Source: Deltaproteobacteria bacterium UBA2385 (GTDB lineage Bacteria; Myxococcota_A; UBA796; UBA2385). Taken from it: a DNA stretch of 9,860 nucleotides. This document shows, in pieces, positions 1 to 9,040 of this stretch. Location of the stretch: positions 1 to 9,860 of the forward strand of contig DDSR01000496.1 in the NCBI GenBank assembly GCA_002343455.1, in the 5' to 3' direction. The notes beneath the pieces are model-generated. The model saw nothing but the letters and a program-made list of their open reading frames with translations. It was not told the origin of the DNA and did not search any database. A program made the translations under genes and the position numbers. Position 1 is the stretch's first letter. Every line of letters starts with the position of its first letter.

Positions 1-2760
<2,760 letters not shown>

Positions 2761-2766
2761 CGGAGG

Positions 2767-2770
2767 CCTC
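2767..2770 (-). promoter_or_regulatory. Shine-Dalgarno of the type IIG RM gene
   Basis: GAGG, read on the minus strand, lies 6 nt upstream of the ATG at 2760. It supports that start, in a 46-base gap after the lipoprotein gene. No convincing sigma70 promoter or strong terminator hairpin was found in this gap, so read-through from the envelope operon is possible. Confidence 0.5.
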
Positions 2771-2806
2771 GGGGAGGAGGCGGAGCCTACACCAGGTGGC
2801 CCCCCC

Positions 2807-3814
2807 TCACCCCTCCTCGCACCAGCTCCGCCCCAGCCCCGCCCGCAGCACCGCCTCCATGCTGCCCTCCTCCCGCGCCACCCCGACCAGCCTCATCCAG
2901 GCCTCCTGCCCCTGGGCCAGGTCCGCCGGCCGCCGCGCCTCCAGCCAGCGCGGATCGGGCGCCGCGCAGATCGCCGGCTGGTCGTCCCAGACGAGGTCGT
3001 TGGTGCAGCTCCCCTCCCCTCCGGGCAGGCCGTGGTCGTGCCAGGTGTGGGGGGTCAGCGGGGCCTGCCGGGTCAGCACCCGGCGCGTGCCGCCCAGGAC
3101 GATGCGGTCGCCCTCGCCCAGGGTGCGCCCGCCGGCCCCCTGGCAGCCCCCGTTCTCCTCGCGGCAGGCGAATTCCAGGAAGGCCCGGTCGGCCAGCACC
3201 CAGTGGCTCATCACCGCACCGTACTCGTAGACCCCGGTCTCGGGGTTGCCGCAGGCCGCATCGCCGCCGATCGGCCCGACCTCCATCCGATCCTCGCCGC
3301 AGCGCGCGCCGGGGGCCTCGTCCCCATAGACGAAGCGGCGGTTGGCGGAGAGTCCCGCGACCGCCGCCTGCAGCTCGGTGGCGGTGCAGAGGCGCCGCCC
3401 GCCCAGGCCTCCTCGGTCCAGCAGGCGCTGCAAGGCCAGGGCCCCGCTGGGGGTGAGGCCGTCGCGGCTGTACCGGGCGCCCGGCCCGGGGAAAGGCCAG
3501 GCGTCGACGCAGACAGGCTGGACCTGGACCGAGCGGGGAGGCAGGACCGGGTCGACCTCGTTGGTCTGCACCCAGCAGGTGACGGCCCCCTCGGTGGCCG
3601 CGATGGCCGCGTCGCAGCCGGCCTCGGGCGCGACGAGGCCCTGCTTGCCGGCGGTCTCGACCCTGCCATAGGGCTGGCCGCGCATGCCGACCTGGCCCTG
3701 GCCTTCGATGAGGACCATGCCCGGCGGGCAGGGAGCGGGCGGGAGCGAGGCCCACTGCGGAGGAGGCGGGTTCGGGGGAGCGCGGCAGGACAGCGCCAGC
3801 AGCGCAGCGATCAT
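2807..3814 (-). CDS. Lipoprotein with a distant FGE-sulfatase (SUMF1-like) domain
   Basis: A 335-residue predicted lipoprotein. The very short signal segment MIAALLALSC puts the lipidated cysteine at residue 10. The lipobox ALSC is slightly off consensus, and a Pro-rich spacer follows. Several pieces resemble the formylglycine-generating-enzyme/PvdO fold: PPGMVLIEGQGQVG (30-43), matching the family opening 'MVLIPGG.F.MG'; VCVDAWPF (101-108), matching '.IDKYEV'; and GRRLCTATELQAAVAG (139-154) followed by FVYGDE (161-166), matching 'GKRLPTEAEWE.AARG..YPWGD'. The usual 'SGNVWEWV' and 'RGGSW' blocks are not recognisable, so a structural or binding role is more likely than catalysis. There are many cysteines, consistent with disulphides outside the cytoplasm. 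ATG is 2 nt after the stop of the upstream beta-barrel gene (TGACGATG), implying translational coupling. Domain call is by eye and tentative; lipoprotein export is likely. Confidence 0.72.
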   Translation of the reverse strand: MIAALLALSCRAPPNPPPPQWASLPPAPCPPGMVLIEGQGQVGMRGQPYGRVETAGKQGLVAPEAGCDAAIAATEGAVTCWVQTNEVDPVLPPRSVQVQPVCVDAWPFPGPGARYSRDGLTPSGALALQRLLDRGGLGGRRLCTATELQAAVAGLSANRRFVYGDEAPGARCGEDRMEVGPIGGDAACGNPETGVYEYGAVMSHWVLADRAFLEFACREENGGCQGAGGRTLGEGDRIVLGGTRRVLTRQAPLTPHTWHDHGLPGGEGSCTNDLVWDDQPAICAAPDPRWLEARRPADLAQGQEAWMRLVGVAREEGSMEAVLRAGLGRSWCEEG

Positions 3815-3816
3815 CG

Positions 3817-4482
3817 TCAGAGCGACCGGGTGCCGCCGCCGCCCGAGCTCTTCTTGTTGTTCTTGTTCTTGCCCTTCTTCTTGCCCTTCTTGGAGACGAA
3901 GTCGCCGTAGTAGACCGTCGCCTGGAGGCCGAAGTGCAGCCAGTTGCCGCCGCCCTCGGCGTCCACCTTCTCGCCGTCCAGCCCGGTGAAGGTCGGGTTT
4001 CCGTTGATCGGCAGCTTGGCGAAGATGATCAGCTCTTCGGCGGTGACCTTCTGCTTGTAGAGCGCGCCCACCTGGGCCCGCAGCTCGTAGGTCGGCGTCC
4101 GCAGGGTGCCCACCGTGTCGTCGGTGAGCTTGTAGGAGCCGAAGCCCAGGCCCCCGCCGCCGAAGAGGTGCACGCCGCTGTCGCGCAGGAAGATGCGCTC
4201 GTACTCCAGGGTCCAGGACACCGAGCTGAAGCCGTTGGCGACCCCGGCGTCGAGGTGGGAGCCGAGGCGGTGATCCCCGTTGAGGTACATGACCCCGTGC
4301 AGGCCCAGGATCACGTCGCCGCGCACCGTGCCTTCGAGCTCGGAGTAGGCCGCGGGCACCGAGAGCGGGAAGCGCCCGGGGTAGACGATGGTCCCGAGCG
4401 TGCCACCGACACCCCACATCCAGGGGCCCTCCGTGGCGGCCTGGGCGGGCGCAGCAAGCAACATGGCGAGGATGGGGAGCAT
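3817..4482 (-). CDS. Putative outer-membrane beta-barrel protein with Lys-rich tail
   Basis: Predicted 221-residue exported protein, family not recognised. Residues 1-15 form a signal peptide (MLPILAML core, AQA cleavage site). The mature part is rich in Gly and aromatics in alternating beta-strand-like segments, for example WMWGVGG, VHLFGGGGLGFGSY and WLHFGLQATVYYGDF. This pattern, ending in an aromatic at F195, resembles small outer-membrane barrels. After F195 comes an unusual tail (198-221) of Lys, Asn and Gly, then SSGGGGTRSL. Two ATGs lie in tandem (4485 and 4482). I chose 4482 because GGAGG (4487-4491) is 4 nt from it but only 1 nt from the other. The upstream gene's TGA overlaps this ATG (TGATG), so translation is probably coupled. 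The barrel assignment rests on sequence texture only; a periplasmic beta protein is the alternative. Confidence 0.75.
   Translation of the reverse strand: MLPILAMLLAAPAQAATEGPWMWGVGGTLGTIVYPGRFPLSVPAAYSELEGTVRGDVILGLHGVMYLNGDHRLGSHLDAGVANGFSSVSWTLEYERIFLRDSGVHLFGGGGLGFGSYKLTDDTVGTLRTPTYELRAQVGALYKQKVTAEELIIFAKLPINGNPTFTGLDGEKVDAEGGGNWLHFGLQATVYYGDFVSKKGKKKGKNKNNKKSSGGGGTRSL
3851..3893 (+). repeat. Low-complexity TTC/TTG/CCC tract encoding a Lys/Asn tail
   Basis: A short, imperfectly repeated tract in which TTCTTGCCC units recur. On the coding minus strand it reads as AAG, GGC and AAC codons and gives the Lys/Asn/Gly tail of the beta-barrel gene. Such repeats can expand or contract by replication slippage. 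The low local G+C stands out against the surroundings. Confidence 0.7.
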
Positions 4483-5174
4483 CATTCCTCCGGTTCCGCC
4501 GGCGGGGGCTCGGTTGAGGGAGCCTCGGTGCCGGTCGCGGGGTTGGTCGTGGTCGGGTTGCCGAATTCGTCCCGGTAGATGATCACCGGGTCGATGATGC
4601 CCTGACGTCGCATCTTGGGCGAAACTTCGATGCGTACGGCCAATCCTGGCTGAACCTGGAAGGTCTGCGTGGCGAAGGTGTAGCTGCCGCTGGGCAGGAG
4701 GCCGACGAAGATCCCGTCGGCCTGAGCGCTCTCGACGGCCGCTTCGACGGCCTTGCGCTGGTTGGGATCGAAGGGCATCTCGGCGGCGGTCAGCTCGGCG
4801 CCACGCGCCGGCACCGTGACCAGCTGGACCTGGCCGTAGTTGTTGTCGATCTCCCACAGCCAGTTCAGCACGTCCTTGGTGGGCTTTATCGCCGCGGCGA
4901 GGCGCAGGCGCTCGTAGCAGCGGCCGACGTCGCCGGCCTCCCGGGCGGCGGTGGCCCCGTGCACATGGTCCTCGAAGCGCATGGGCACGCCGAGGCGCTC
5001 GAGCTCGCGGTACTTGCGTTCGACGCCGCTCCAGACCTGCCGGTTGGCCAGCTTGTCCAGCTCGTCCGAGAGGCGATCGGACTCGGCCTGGGAGAGGTCC
5101 TTGGCCGAGGCGGCGCCGGGCAGGACGAGGAGCCCGACGAGGACGAGCAGGGGGATCCAGTCGAGACGAGGCAT
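4482..5174 (-). CDS. Secreted protein with helical N-terminal part and PEGA-like beta segment, function unknown
   Basis: A 230-residue exported protein, not recognised as a named family. The signal peptide covers residues 1-24: hydrophobic core LLVLVGLLVL, cleavage after ASA-24. Residues 25-105 are charged and helical, and contain a TPR-like helical pair around 72-98 (GATAAREAGDVGRCYERL). Residues 113-185 look beta-rich, with QVQLVTVP, then GIFVGLLPSGSYTF (154-167) and FQVQPG. This resembles PEGA/carboxypeptidase-regulatory-like small beta domains that decorate envelope proteins. The C-terminal 25 residues are a disordered Pro/Glu/Thr tail. It is the first gene of the three-gene envelope unit. 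AGGA lies 4 nt before the ATG and supports the start. Its last codons (CCG GAG GAA) also supply the Shine-Dalgarno of the next gene. A periplasmic, envelope-associated role is inferred from the signal peptide and neighbours. Confidence 0.8.
   Translation of the reverse strand: MPRLDWIPLLVLVGLLVLPGAASAKDLSQAESDRLSDELDKLANRQVWSGVERKYRELERLGVPMRFEDHVHGATAAREAGDVGRCYERLRLAAAIKPTKDVLNWLWEIDNNYGQVQLVTVPARGAELTAAEMPFDPNQRKAVEAAVESAQADGIFVGLLPSGSYTFATQTFQVQPGLAVRIEVSPKMRRQGIIDPVIIYRDEFGNPTTTNPATGTEAPSTEPPPAEPEE
4487..4491 (-). promoter_or_regulatory. Shine-Dalgarno of the beta-barrel gene, inside the preceding gene
   Basis: GGAGG, read on the minus strand, lies within the last sense codons of the upstream secreted-protein gene. 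It is 4 nt from the ATG at 4482 and 1 nt from the tandem ATG at 4485, which favours 4482. Its location indicates coupled translation of the two genes. Confidence 0.65.
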
Positions 5175-5295
5175 GCAGTCCTGCTATCGGGTCGGGGGAT
5201 GTCTTCAACTCGGAGCCCGCCGAAAAGGTTCCGCTGGCCGAGCGTTCCGCGCGCTCGACCCCGCCCCGTCCGGGCATTCGGGATAGCCGCCCCCG
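5175..5295. promoter_or_regulatory. Divergent intergenic region between the envelope operon and the PPTase gene
   Basis: These 121 bases separate two divergent starts (minus at 5174, plus at 5296) and so should hold both promoters. On the minus strand an AGGA Shine-Dalgarno at 5179-5182 precedes the ATG by 4 nt. I found no convincing -10/-35 pair on either strand and no clear operator palindrome. The plus-strand start at 5296 has no recognisable Shine-Dalgarno. Confidence 0.45.
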
Positions 5296-5994
5296 ATGGA
5301 TCGCGCTCGCCCTCGTCCCTTCGAGCTTCATCATCAGGAGGCCCTCCCGCACGGCATCCTGGCCGCGGTGAGCATCCCGGACTCGCCCGAGCCGGCGCCC
5401 GACTCGGTCGTGGACCAGCTGCGACCCGAAGAGCGTGAGCACTGCCGCGGGCTTCGCGGCTACACCCACGGCCAGTGGGTCGGGGCGCGCCTCGCCGCTG
5501 CCCACGCCGCCCGACACCTGGGGGTGCAGCTCGGCCCCCTGCTCAACGACGAGCGCGGTGCACCGCTGGTCTCGCCCTCCTCCGGGCTGGTGGTGTCCAT
5601 CTCGCACAAGCGAGACCTCGCCGTCGCCCTGGTCGCCCGCGCCAGCAACGGCTCGATCGGGGTCGACATCGAGGACTTCGCCCCGGCGCGGATGTCGGTC
5701 GCCGAGCGGGTCCTGCGCCCCGACGAGCTGCGCGAGGTGATGGCGATGCCCGAAGAGCGCCGCTGGGGGGCCGTGGTCATGCGCTTCAGCGTCAAGGAGG
5801 CCATCTACAAGGCGCTGGCGCCGACCTTGCGCCGCTACATCGACTTCTCCGAGGCCGAGGTCTCCCTGGAGCGCGAGGGCCTGATGCGCGTGCGCCTGGA
5901 GCTGGCGCAGGGCGAGCCCGCGCCCCACCTGGACGCCCGCATCACCTGGCTCCCGGGGCGGGTCGTCTCGACGGTGCGGGCGCGCTGGTCGTGA
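5296..5994 (+). CDS. 4'-phosphopantetheinyl transferase, EntD type
   Basis: A cytoplasmic 232-residue enzyme that transfers the 4'-phosphopantetheine arm of coenzyme A to a conserved serine of acyl- or peptidyl-carrier proteins, turning them from apo to holo form. Signature blocks are visible: the VSISHKRDLAVALVA segment (CoA/carrier region), GVDIED with Mg-binding D124 and E126, and the C-terminal FSVKEAIYKA block (164-173) with E168 and K172. Length fits the EntD/PcpS branch rather than the ~120-residue AcpS branch. The N-terminal block (FELHH...LPHGILAAV) is also family-like, which supports the ATG at 5296 although it has no good Shine-Dalgarno. The next in-frame candidate, GTG at 5368, would remove this block. 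No carrier protein, PKS or NRPS gene lies nearby, so its client cannot be told; it may serve clusters elsewhere or the fatty-acid ACP. Confidence 0.93.
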   Translation: MDRARPRPFELHHQEALPHGILAAVSIPDSPEPAPDSVVDQLRPEEREHCRGLRGYTHGQWVGARLAAAHAARHLGVQLGPLLNDERGAPLVSPSSGLVVSISHKRDLAVALVARASNGSIGVDIEDFAPARMSVAERVLRPDELREVMAMPEERRWGAVVMRFSVKEAIYKALAPTLRRYIDFSEAEVSLEREGLMRVRLELAQGEPAPHLDARITWLPGRVVSTVRARWS

Positions 5995-6001
5995 CCATGG
6001 C

Positions 6002-6032
6002 TTGCCGTCGAGCGCCCGCGCCTCGCTATACT
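6002..6032 (+). promoter_or_regulatory. Candidate sigma70-type promoter before the tail-anchored protein gene
   Basis: TTGCCG (6002-6007) and TATACT (6027-6032) are a 4/6 and a 5/6 match to -35 and -10 consensus, with a somewhat long 19-base spacer. They would start transcription near 6039, giving a ~20-nt leader that contains the Shine-Dalgarno. It sits in the only gap between the PPTase gene and the next gene, so it could give the downstream pair independent expression. Predicted by eye only. Confidence 0.4.
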
Positions 6033-6048
6033 CCCGGACCAACCTCTC

Positions 6049-6053
6049 AGGAG
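6049..6053 (+). promoter_or_regulatory. Shine-Dalgarno setting the start at 6059
   Basis: AGGAG lies 5 nt before the ATG at 6059. An in-frame upstream ATG at 6002 would overlap the candidate promoter and has no comparable ribosome site, so 6059 is preferred. Confidence 0.7.
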
Positions 6054-6058
6054 ATCTG

Positions 6059-6982
6059 ATGGAATCGACCGCTACGGTCCAGGAGCTCTTCAAGCGCTGG
6101 CGGAACGAAGGCGACGCGGACGCTGGGATGGAGATGGCCCAGAAGTTCAGCGACTGGTACTACGCCATCACCGCGGCACGCTTGGGAGACCGCCTGGGCC
6201 GCCCCCCGCTGGAAGCCGCCTGCCAGGCCTTCGAGAGCGGCATCGTCCAGGTCACCCGGACCAGCGAGCTGGTGGACTGGGCCTGGAACCTGGTGGAGCG
6301 CTCGACCTCGGCGGTCGGCAGCCGGGTCAATGGCGGCGACTTCCCCAACGCCCTCACCGGCAATCGCTCCCCGACGGCGCTGATCCAGACCGTCGGGCCC
6401 CGCATGAACCCCGTGCAGGTCCAGCTCCTCCGCGCCACCTTCGACCCGACCGTCAGCTCGGACGACCTCTCCGTCCTCGCCGAGGACAACGGCGGGATGC
6501 CCCTGGCCATCCTGCAGGCCCGCTACGAGCTGAAGCGCCTGCTCTCCAGCCAGTGCCAGGTGCCCTTCCAGGTCCTGCCCGCCAGCCCCAACCTCGACCT
6601 CGCCCCCCTTCCCCTCTACGAGTCTGCCCGGATGGGCTCGACCGACGAAGAGGGCGCCTTCGAGAAGTGGCTGATCTCCGATCTCGAGCTCTGCAAGGAC
6701 GTGGCGGAGTTCTCGGCCTTCGCGCACGCCCTGCGGGTGGGCGCGCTCAACGGCGTCTCGGCCGCCCCCGTCGCGCCCGTCGCCGAGCGCAAGGATCCCG
6801 CGGCCCCGATCGCCCCGCCGCAGGCCGGCTCGACGCAGCCAGCCACGCCGCCGGTCGAGGCCGCCGAGCCCGATGAGCCCGGCTCCAGCGGCGGAGGCAG
6901 CCGCAGCGTGATCCTGCTGGGGCTGCTGTTCGTGATCGCCTTCCTGGTCGTCCTGGTGCTCGGGCTGGTCTTCATGCGATGA
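6059..6982 (+). CDS. Tail-anchored membrane protein of unknown function
   Basis: A 307-residue protein that I do not recognise. Residues 1-232 look like a folded, mostly helical cytoplasmic domain with several Trp (W14, W33, W74, W76) and a conserved-looking start (ELFKRWRNEGDADAG). Residues ~234-281 form a Pro/Ala/Glu-rich flexible linker ending in a Ser/Gly stretch. Residues ~283-305 are one very hydrophobic transmembrane helix (VILLGLLFVIAFLVVLVLG) followed only by VFMR. There is no signal peptide, so the topology predicted is tail-anchored, with the N-terminal domain in the cytoplasm. The start has a good Shine-Dalgarno and a candidate promoter. The stop overlaps the next gene's start (ATGA), implying coupled synthesis with the TPR protein. 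Role is unknown; a membrane-tethered adaptor partnered with that TPR protein is a plausible inference. Confidence 0.85.
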   Translation: MESTATVQELFKRWRNEGDADAGMEMAQKFSDWYYAITAARLGDRLGRPPLEAACQAFESGIVQVTRTSELVDWAWNLVERSTSAVGSRVNGGDFPNALTGNRSPTALIQTVGPRMNPVQVQLLRATFDPTVSSDDLSVLAEDNGGMPLAILQARYELKRLLSSQCQVPFQVLPASPNLDLAPLPLYESARMGSTDEEGAFEKWLISDLELCKDVAEFSAFAHALRVGALNGVSAAPVAPVAERKDPAAPIAPPQAGSTQPATPPVEAAEPDEPGSSGGGSRSVILLGLLFVIAFLVVLVLGLVFMR

Positions 6983-7815
6983 GCGGCGACGAGCTGCCGC
7001 CGGCGACCTGGGGCGCGGGCGTCGACGCGGAGGCGATGAGCCGGCTCCGGCTGGACAAGGGCCGGGAGGCGCTGGAGCAGGGTGATCCGGGCCTGGCCCT
7101 GGTCGAGGCCGAAGAGCTGCTGGATGGCGACCCCGCGCACGAGGAGGCGCTCTGGCTGGCGGCGGAGGCGGCCTTCGAGCTGGGCGCCAACTTCACCGCC
7201 GTCGCGGCGCTGGAGCCCCTGCTCGCCCAGCGCCCGATGGCGGCCGAGGCCTGGTCCCTGCTCTCCCGGTGCCGCCTCGAAGGGATGGAGCTGGAGGAGG
7301 CCGAGCAGGCGGCGCGCCGCTGCCTCGCGCTGAGCCCCGAGCGGGCCCACGACGAAGGGCAGGCCTGGTTCGTCCTGGGGATCATCGGTCGACAGCGGGG
7401 CGAGCCCGACTTCAAGGAGGCGCTCCGACGGGCCGCCGATCGGGACCCAGGCTGTTTCGCCCCGCGACAGCCCAGCGACCCGGCGGCCTGGCGGGCGGCC
7501 CTGCCCAAGGCCCTCCTACGGCTGCCGCCCTCGCTGCGCTCCTTGTTCGCCTCCATCTCGATCGAGCTCCGCTCCTTCCCCGCCAACGACGACCTCGAGC
7601 TCCGCGGCGTGCCCCTGTCCCCGCTGGTGCCCTGCCAGATGCTGGCTCCTCATCCTCCGCCCGAGCTGCCTCCCGCGCGGATCGCCCTCTACACGGACAA
7701 CCTGCACCCGGACTCTCCCGAGGACGAGGACCTCGCCCGGTCGATCGTCTGGGCCCTGTCCGACCTGGCCGGGCTCTGGGCGCCCCTCGATCTGGACCTC
7801 TTCAGCGAAGAGTGA
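6979..7815 (+). CDS. TPR-repeat protein with a degenerate zincin-like C-terminal domain
   Basis: A 278-residue protein without signal peptide. Residues ~20-150 are Ala/Leu/Glu-rich helical repeats typical of TPRs (for example ALEQGDPGLALVEAEELL and AEAAFELGANFTAVAALEPL). Residues ~170-267 resemble the Zincin_1 type 'metallopeptidase family' domain often fused to TPRs in myxobacteria: a LPPSLRSLF stretch, an acidic segment leading to GVPLSPLV, then PPARIALYTDNL (231-242) and an acidic helix DEDLARSIVWAL. Where that family carries HExxH the sequence reads VWALSDLAGLW (257-267), so the zinc-binding histidines and catalytic glutamate are absent and proteolysis is unlikely. Start at 6979 overlaps the previous stop (ATGA), which argues for it over the internal ATG at 7036. 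Its stop overlaps the opposite gene by 14 bases. TPR call is firm; the pseudo-zincin call is my alignment from memory. Confidence 0.85.
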   Translation: MSGDELPPATWGAGVDAEAMSRLRLDKGREALEQGDPGLALVEAEELLDGDPAHEEALWLAAEAAFELGANFTAVAALEPLLAQRPMAAEAWSLLSRCRLEGMELEEAEQAARRCLALSPERAHDEGQAWFVLGIIGRQRGEPDFKEALRRAADRDPGCFAPRQPSDPAAWRAALPKALLRLPPSLRSLFASISIELRSFPANDDLELRGVPLSPLVPCQMLAPHPPPELPPARIALYTDNLHPDSPEDEDLARSIVWALSDLAGLWAPLDLDLFSEE

Positions 7816-9040
7816 TCGACTCGACCCAGAGGTTCCGGTCGCAGTCCTCGGTGACGAGGTCCTCGCGGAAGGCCAGGTGAAGCCGCTGCGGTCCGGGCGC
7901 CAGGGGCCAGTCGAGCTGCACCGTGCCGACGGCCTCGGGCAGGCGCAGGCGCTCGATGCGAGCCCCGACCCGCAGCTCCAGCTCGGCCGGCCCCTGGCAG
8001 GGCTCGGCGCGCCCTTCGACCCGGATCCCCTGGACCGGCTCGTCGAGCTCCAGGTCGAAGGAGCGAGCCCCCTCGGTGAGCAAGGCCCAGTGCAGGTCCA
8101 GGCGGCCGGGCAGGCGAGGCGTGTCGGCCGGCGCCTGGCGGGGCGCGTCGACCGTGGGCTCGTGCCCCTGGTCGCGCTGGAGGAGGGCGAAGGTCCAGGC
8201 GACCTGCGGATCCGAGCGCCCCGCCCAGAGCAGCCGCAAGGCCTCACCCCCGCGTCCGCGACGCTCCAGGGAGAGGCCGATGGCACGACGGTGTGGGGCG
8301 GTCAGCGAGGCGCCCTCGGGTCTCCAGCCCGCGTCGAGCAGGGTCTCCGGGTCGAGCGGGGCCTCCAGCAGCGCCAGGGCGAGGACGTGGTTGGTCGGGT
8401 CGAGGCGGAGCGCCTCCAGGCCCAGCGCGGGCGAGGAGGCCAGTGCGGCGGCGTGATGGGCCAGCAGCCCCGCCGCGCGCGCGCGGTGGAGGTCGTCGGT
8501 GTCGGTCGGGGGGCGGGCCAGGTCGGCCATCGCCAGCAGGCGCAGACCGACCGCCAGCAGCAGGGCGAGGCTGGCAGGGCGCGCCGCGGAGGACGGCAGG
8601 CCCAGGCTGGCCCCGCCGGCGAGCACGACCAGCCCCAAGCTGCCCGCGATCGGGATCCCCGCCGGGGCGCCGGGCGCGAGCAGGGCGCGCAGCCCCAGGA
8701 CCAGGCCGCCCGCCAGGAGGAGCAGGCGCAGGCGGCGACCCTCGGGCTGGGCGAGGCCCAGGCCCAGCAGGACCAGGCAGAGGGCCGCGAAGACCGCCTG
8801 GATCAGCGGCGAAGGGCTCCCCTCACCGACGAGCCCGGCGGCGCTCAGCCAGAGGGGCAGGGCGCCGATCGTGAGGAAGCGGGAGGCCAGCGGGCGGGGC
8901 GCGGCCACCCCGACGATCAGGGCGAGCGCGCCGACCCCCACCAGGGCCAGCGGCGGCAGGGGCGGCCCCGAGGCGGACAGCAGGGTGAGGGCGCCCCAGG
9001 CCAGCGCCGCGGGCGCCGCGCCGGAGCGCGCTACTCCCAC
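7802..9040 (-). CDS. Polytopic membrane protein with CBM60-like C-terminal domain
   Basis: A 412-residue protein. About seven hydrophobic segments lie in residues ~9-172, very rich in Leu, Ala and Gly. A soluble helical stretch follows (~185-290), and the C-terminal ~100 residues look beta-rich. That end, [20 protein letters not shown] followed by LHLAFREDL and [11 protein letters not shown], resembles the calcium-dependent xylan-binding CBM60 module, whose hallmark is '..F.ND......DRNLYVD.I'. In CBM60 this region binds Ca and sugar; here the N of the 'ND' pair is E (RED), while D401, R402 and N403 are kept. The start is a GTG at 9040 that overlaps the last 10 bases of guaA (GTGGGAGTAG), so expression is probably coupled to guaA. 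No enzyme motif is seen. Function unknown; surface glycan binding or a membrane assembly role is conjecture. Confidence 0.78.
   Translation of the reverse strand: MGVARSGAAPAALAWGALTLLSASGPPLPPLALVGVGALALIVGVAAPRPLASRFLTIGALPLWLSAAGLVGEGSPSPLIQAVFAALCLVLLGLGLAQPEGRRLRLLLLAGGLVLGLRALLAPGAPAGIPIAGSLGLVVLAGGASLGLPSSAARPASLALLLAVGLRLLAMADLARPPTDTDDLHRARAAGLLAHHAAALASSPALGLEALRLDPTNHVLALALLEAPLDPETLLDAGWRPEGASLTAPHRRAIGLSLERRGRGGEALRLLWAGRSDPQVAWTFALLQRDQGHEPTVDAPRQAPADTPRLPGRLDLHWALLTEGARSFDLELDEPVQGIRVEGRAEPCQGPAELELRVGARIERLRLPEAVGTVQLDWPLAPGPQRLHLAFREDLVTEDCDRNLWVESITLR

Noticed and set aside
2766..2781. GCCTC/GAGGC inverted repeat as a terminator between the lipoprotein and RM genes.
   Set aside because: The stem is only five base pairs with a six-base loop and no T-run, so it is not distinguishable from chance in GC-rich DNA.
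3815..4417. Upstream extension of the lipoprotein frame to 4417.
   Set aside because: The extra part is the shadow of the beta-barrel gene in another frame; the lipoprotein signal begins at the ATG at 3814.
5181..5208. Minus-strand TTGAAG and TAGCAG as a promoter for the envelope operon.
   Set aside because: The -10 matches only 3/6 and overlaps the Shine-Dalgarno, so transcription would begin at or inside the start codon.
5336..5341. AGGAGG within the PPTase gene as the ribosome site for a later start.
   Set aside because: The nearest in-frame GTG (5368) is 26 bases away, too far, and starting there would lose a family-like N-terminal block.
4486..6093. Upstream extension of the beta-barrel reading frame on the minus strand to 6093.
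   Set aside because: The extension runs out of frame through the secreted-protein gene and antisense to the PPTase gene. A signal peptide and Shine-Dalgarno mark the true start at 4482.
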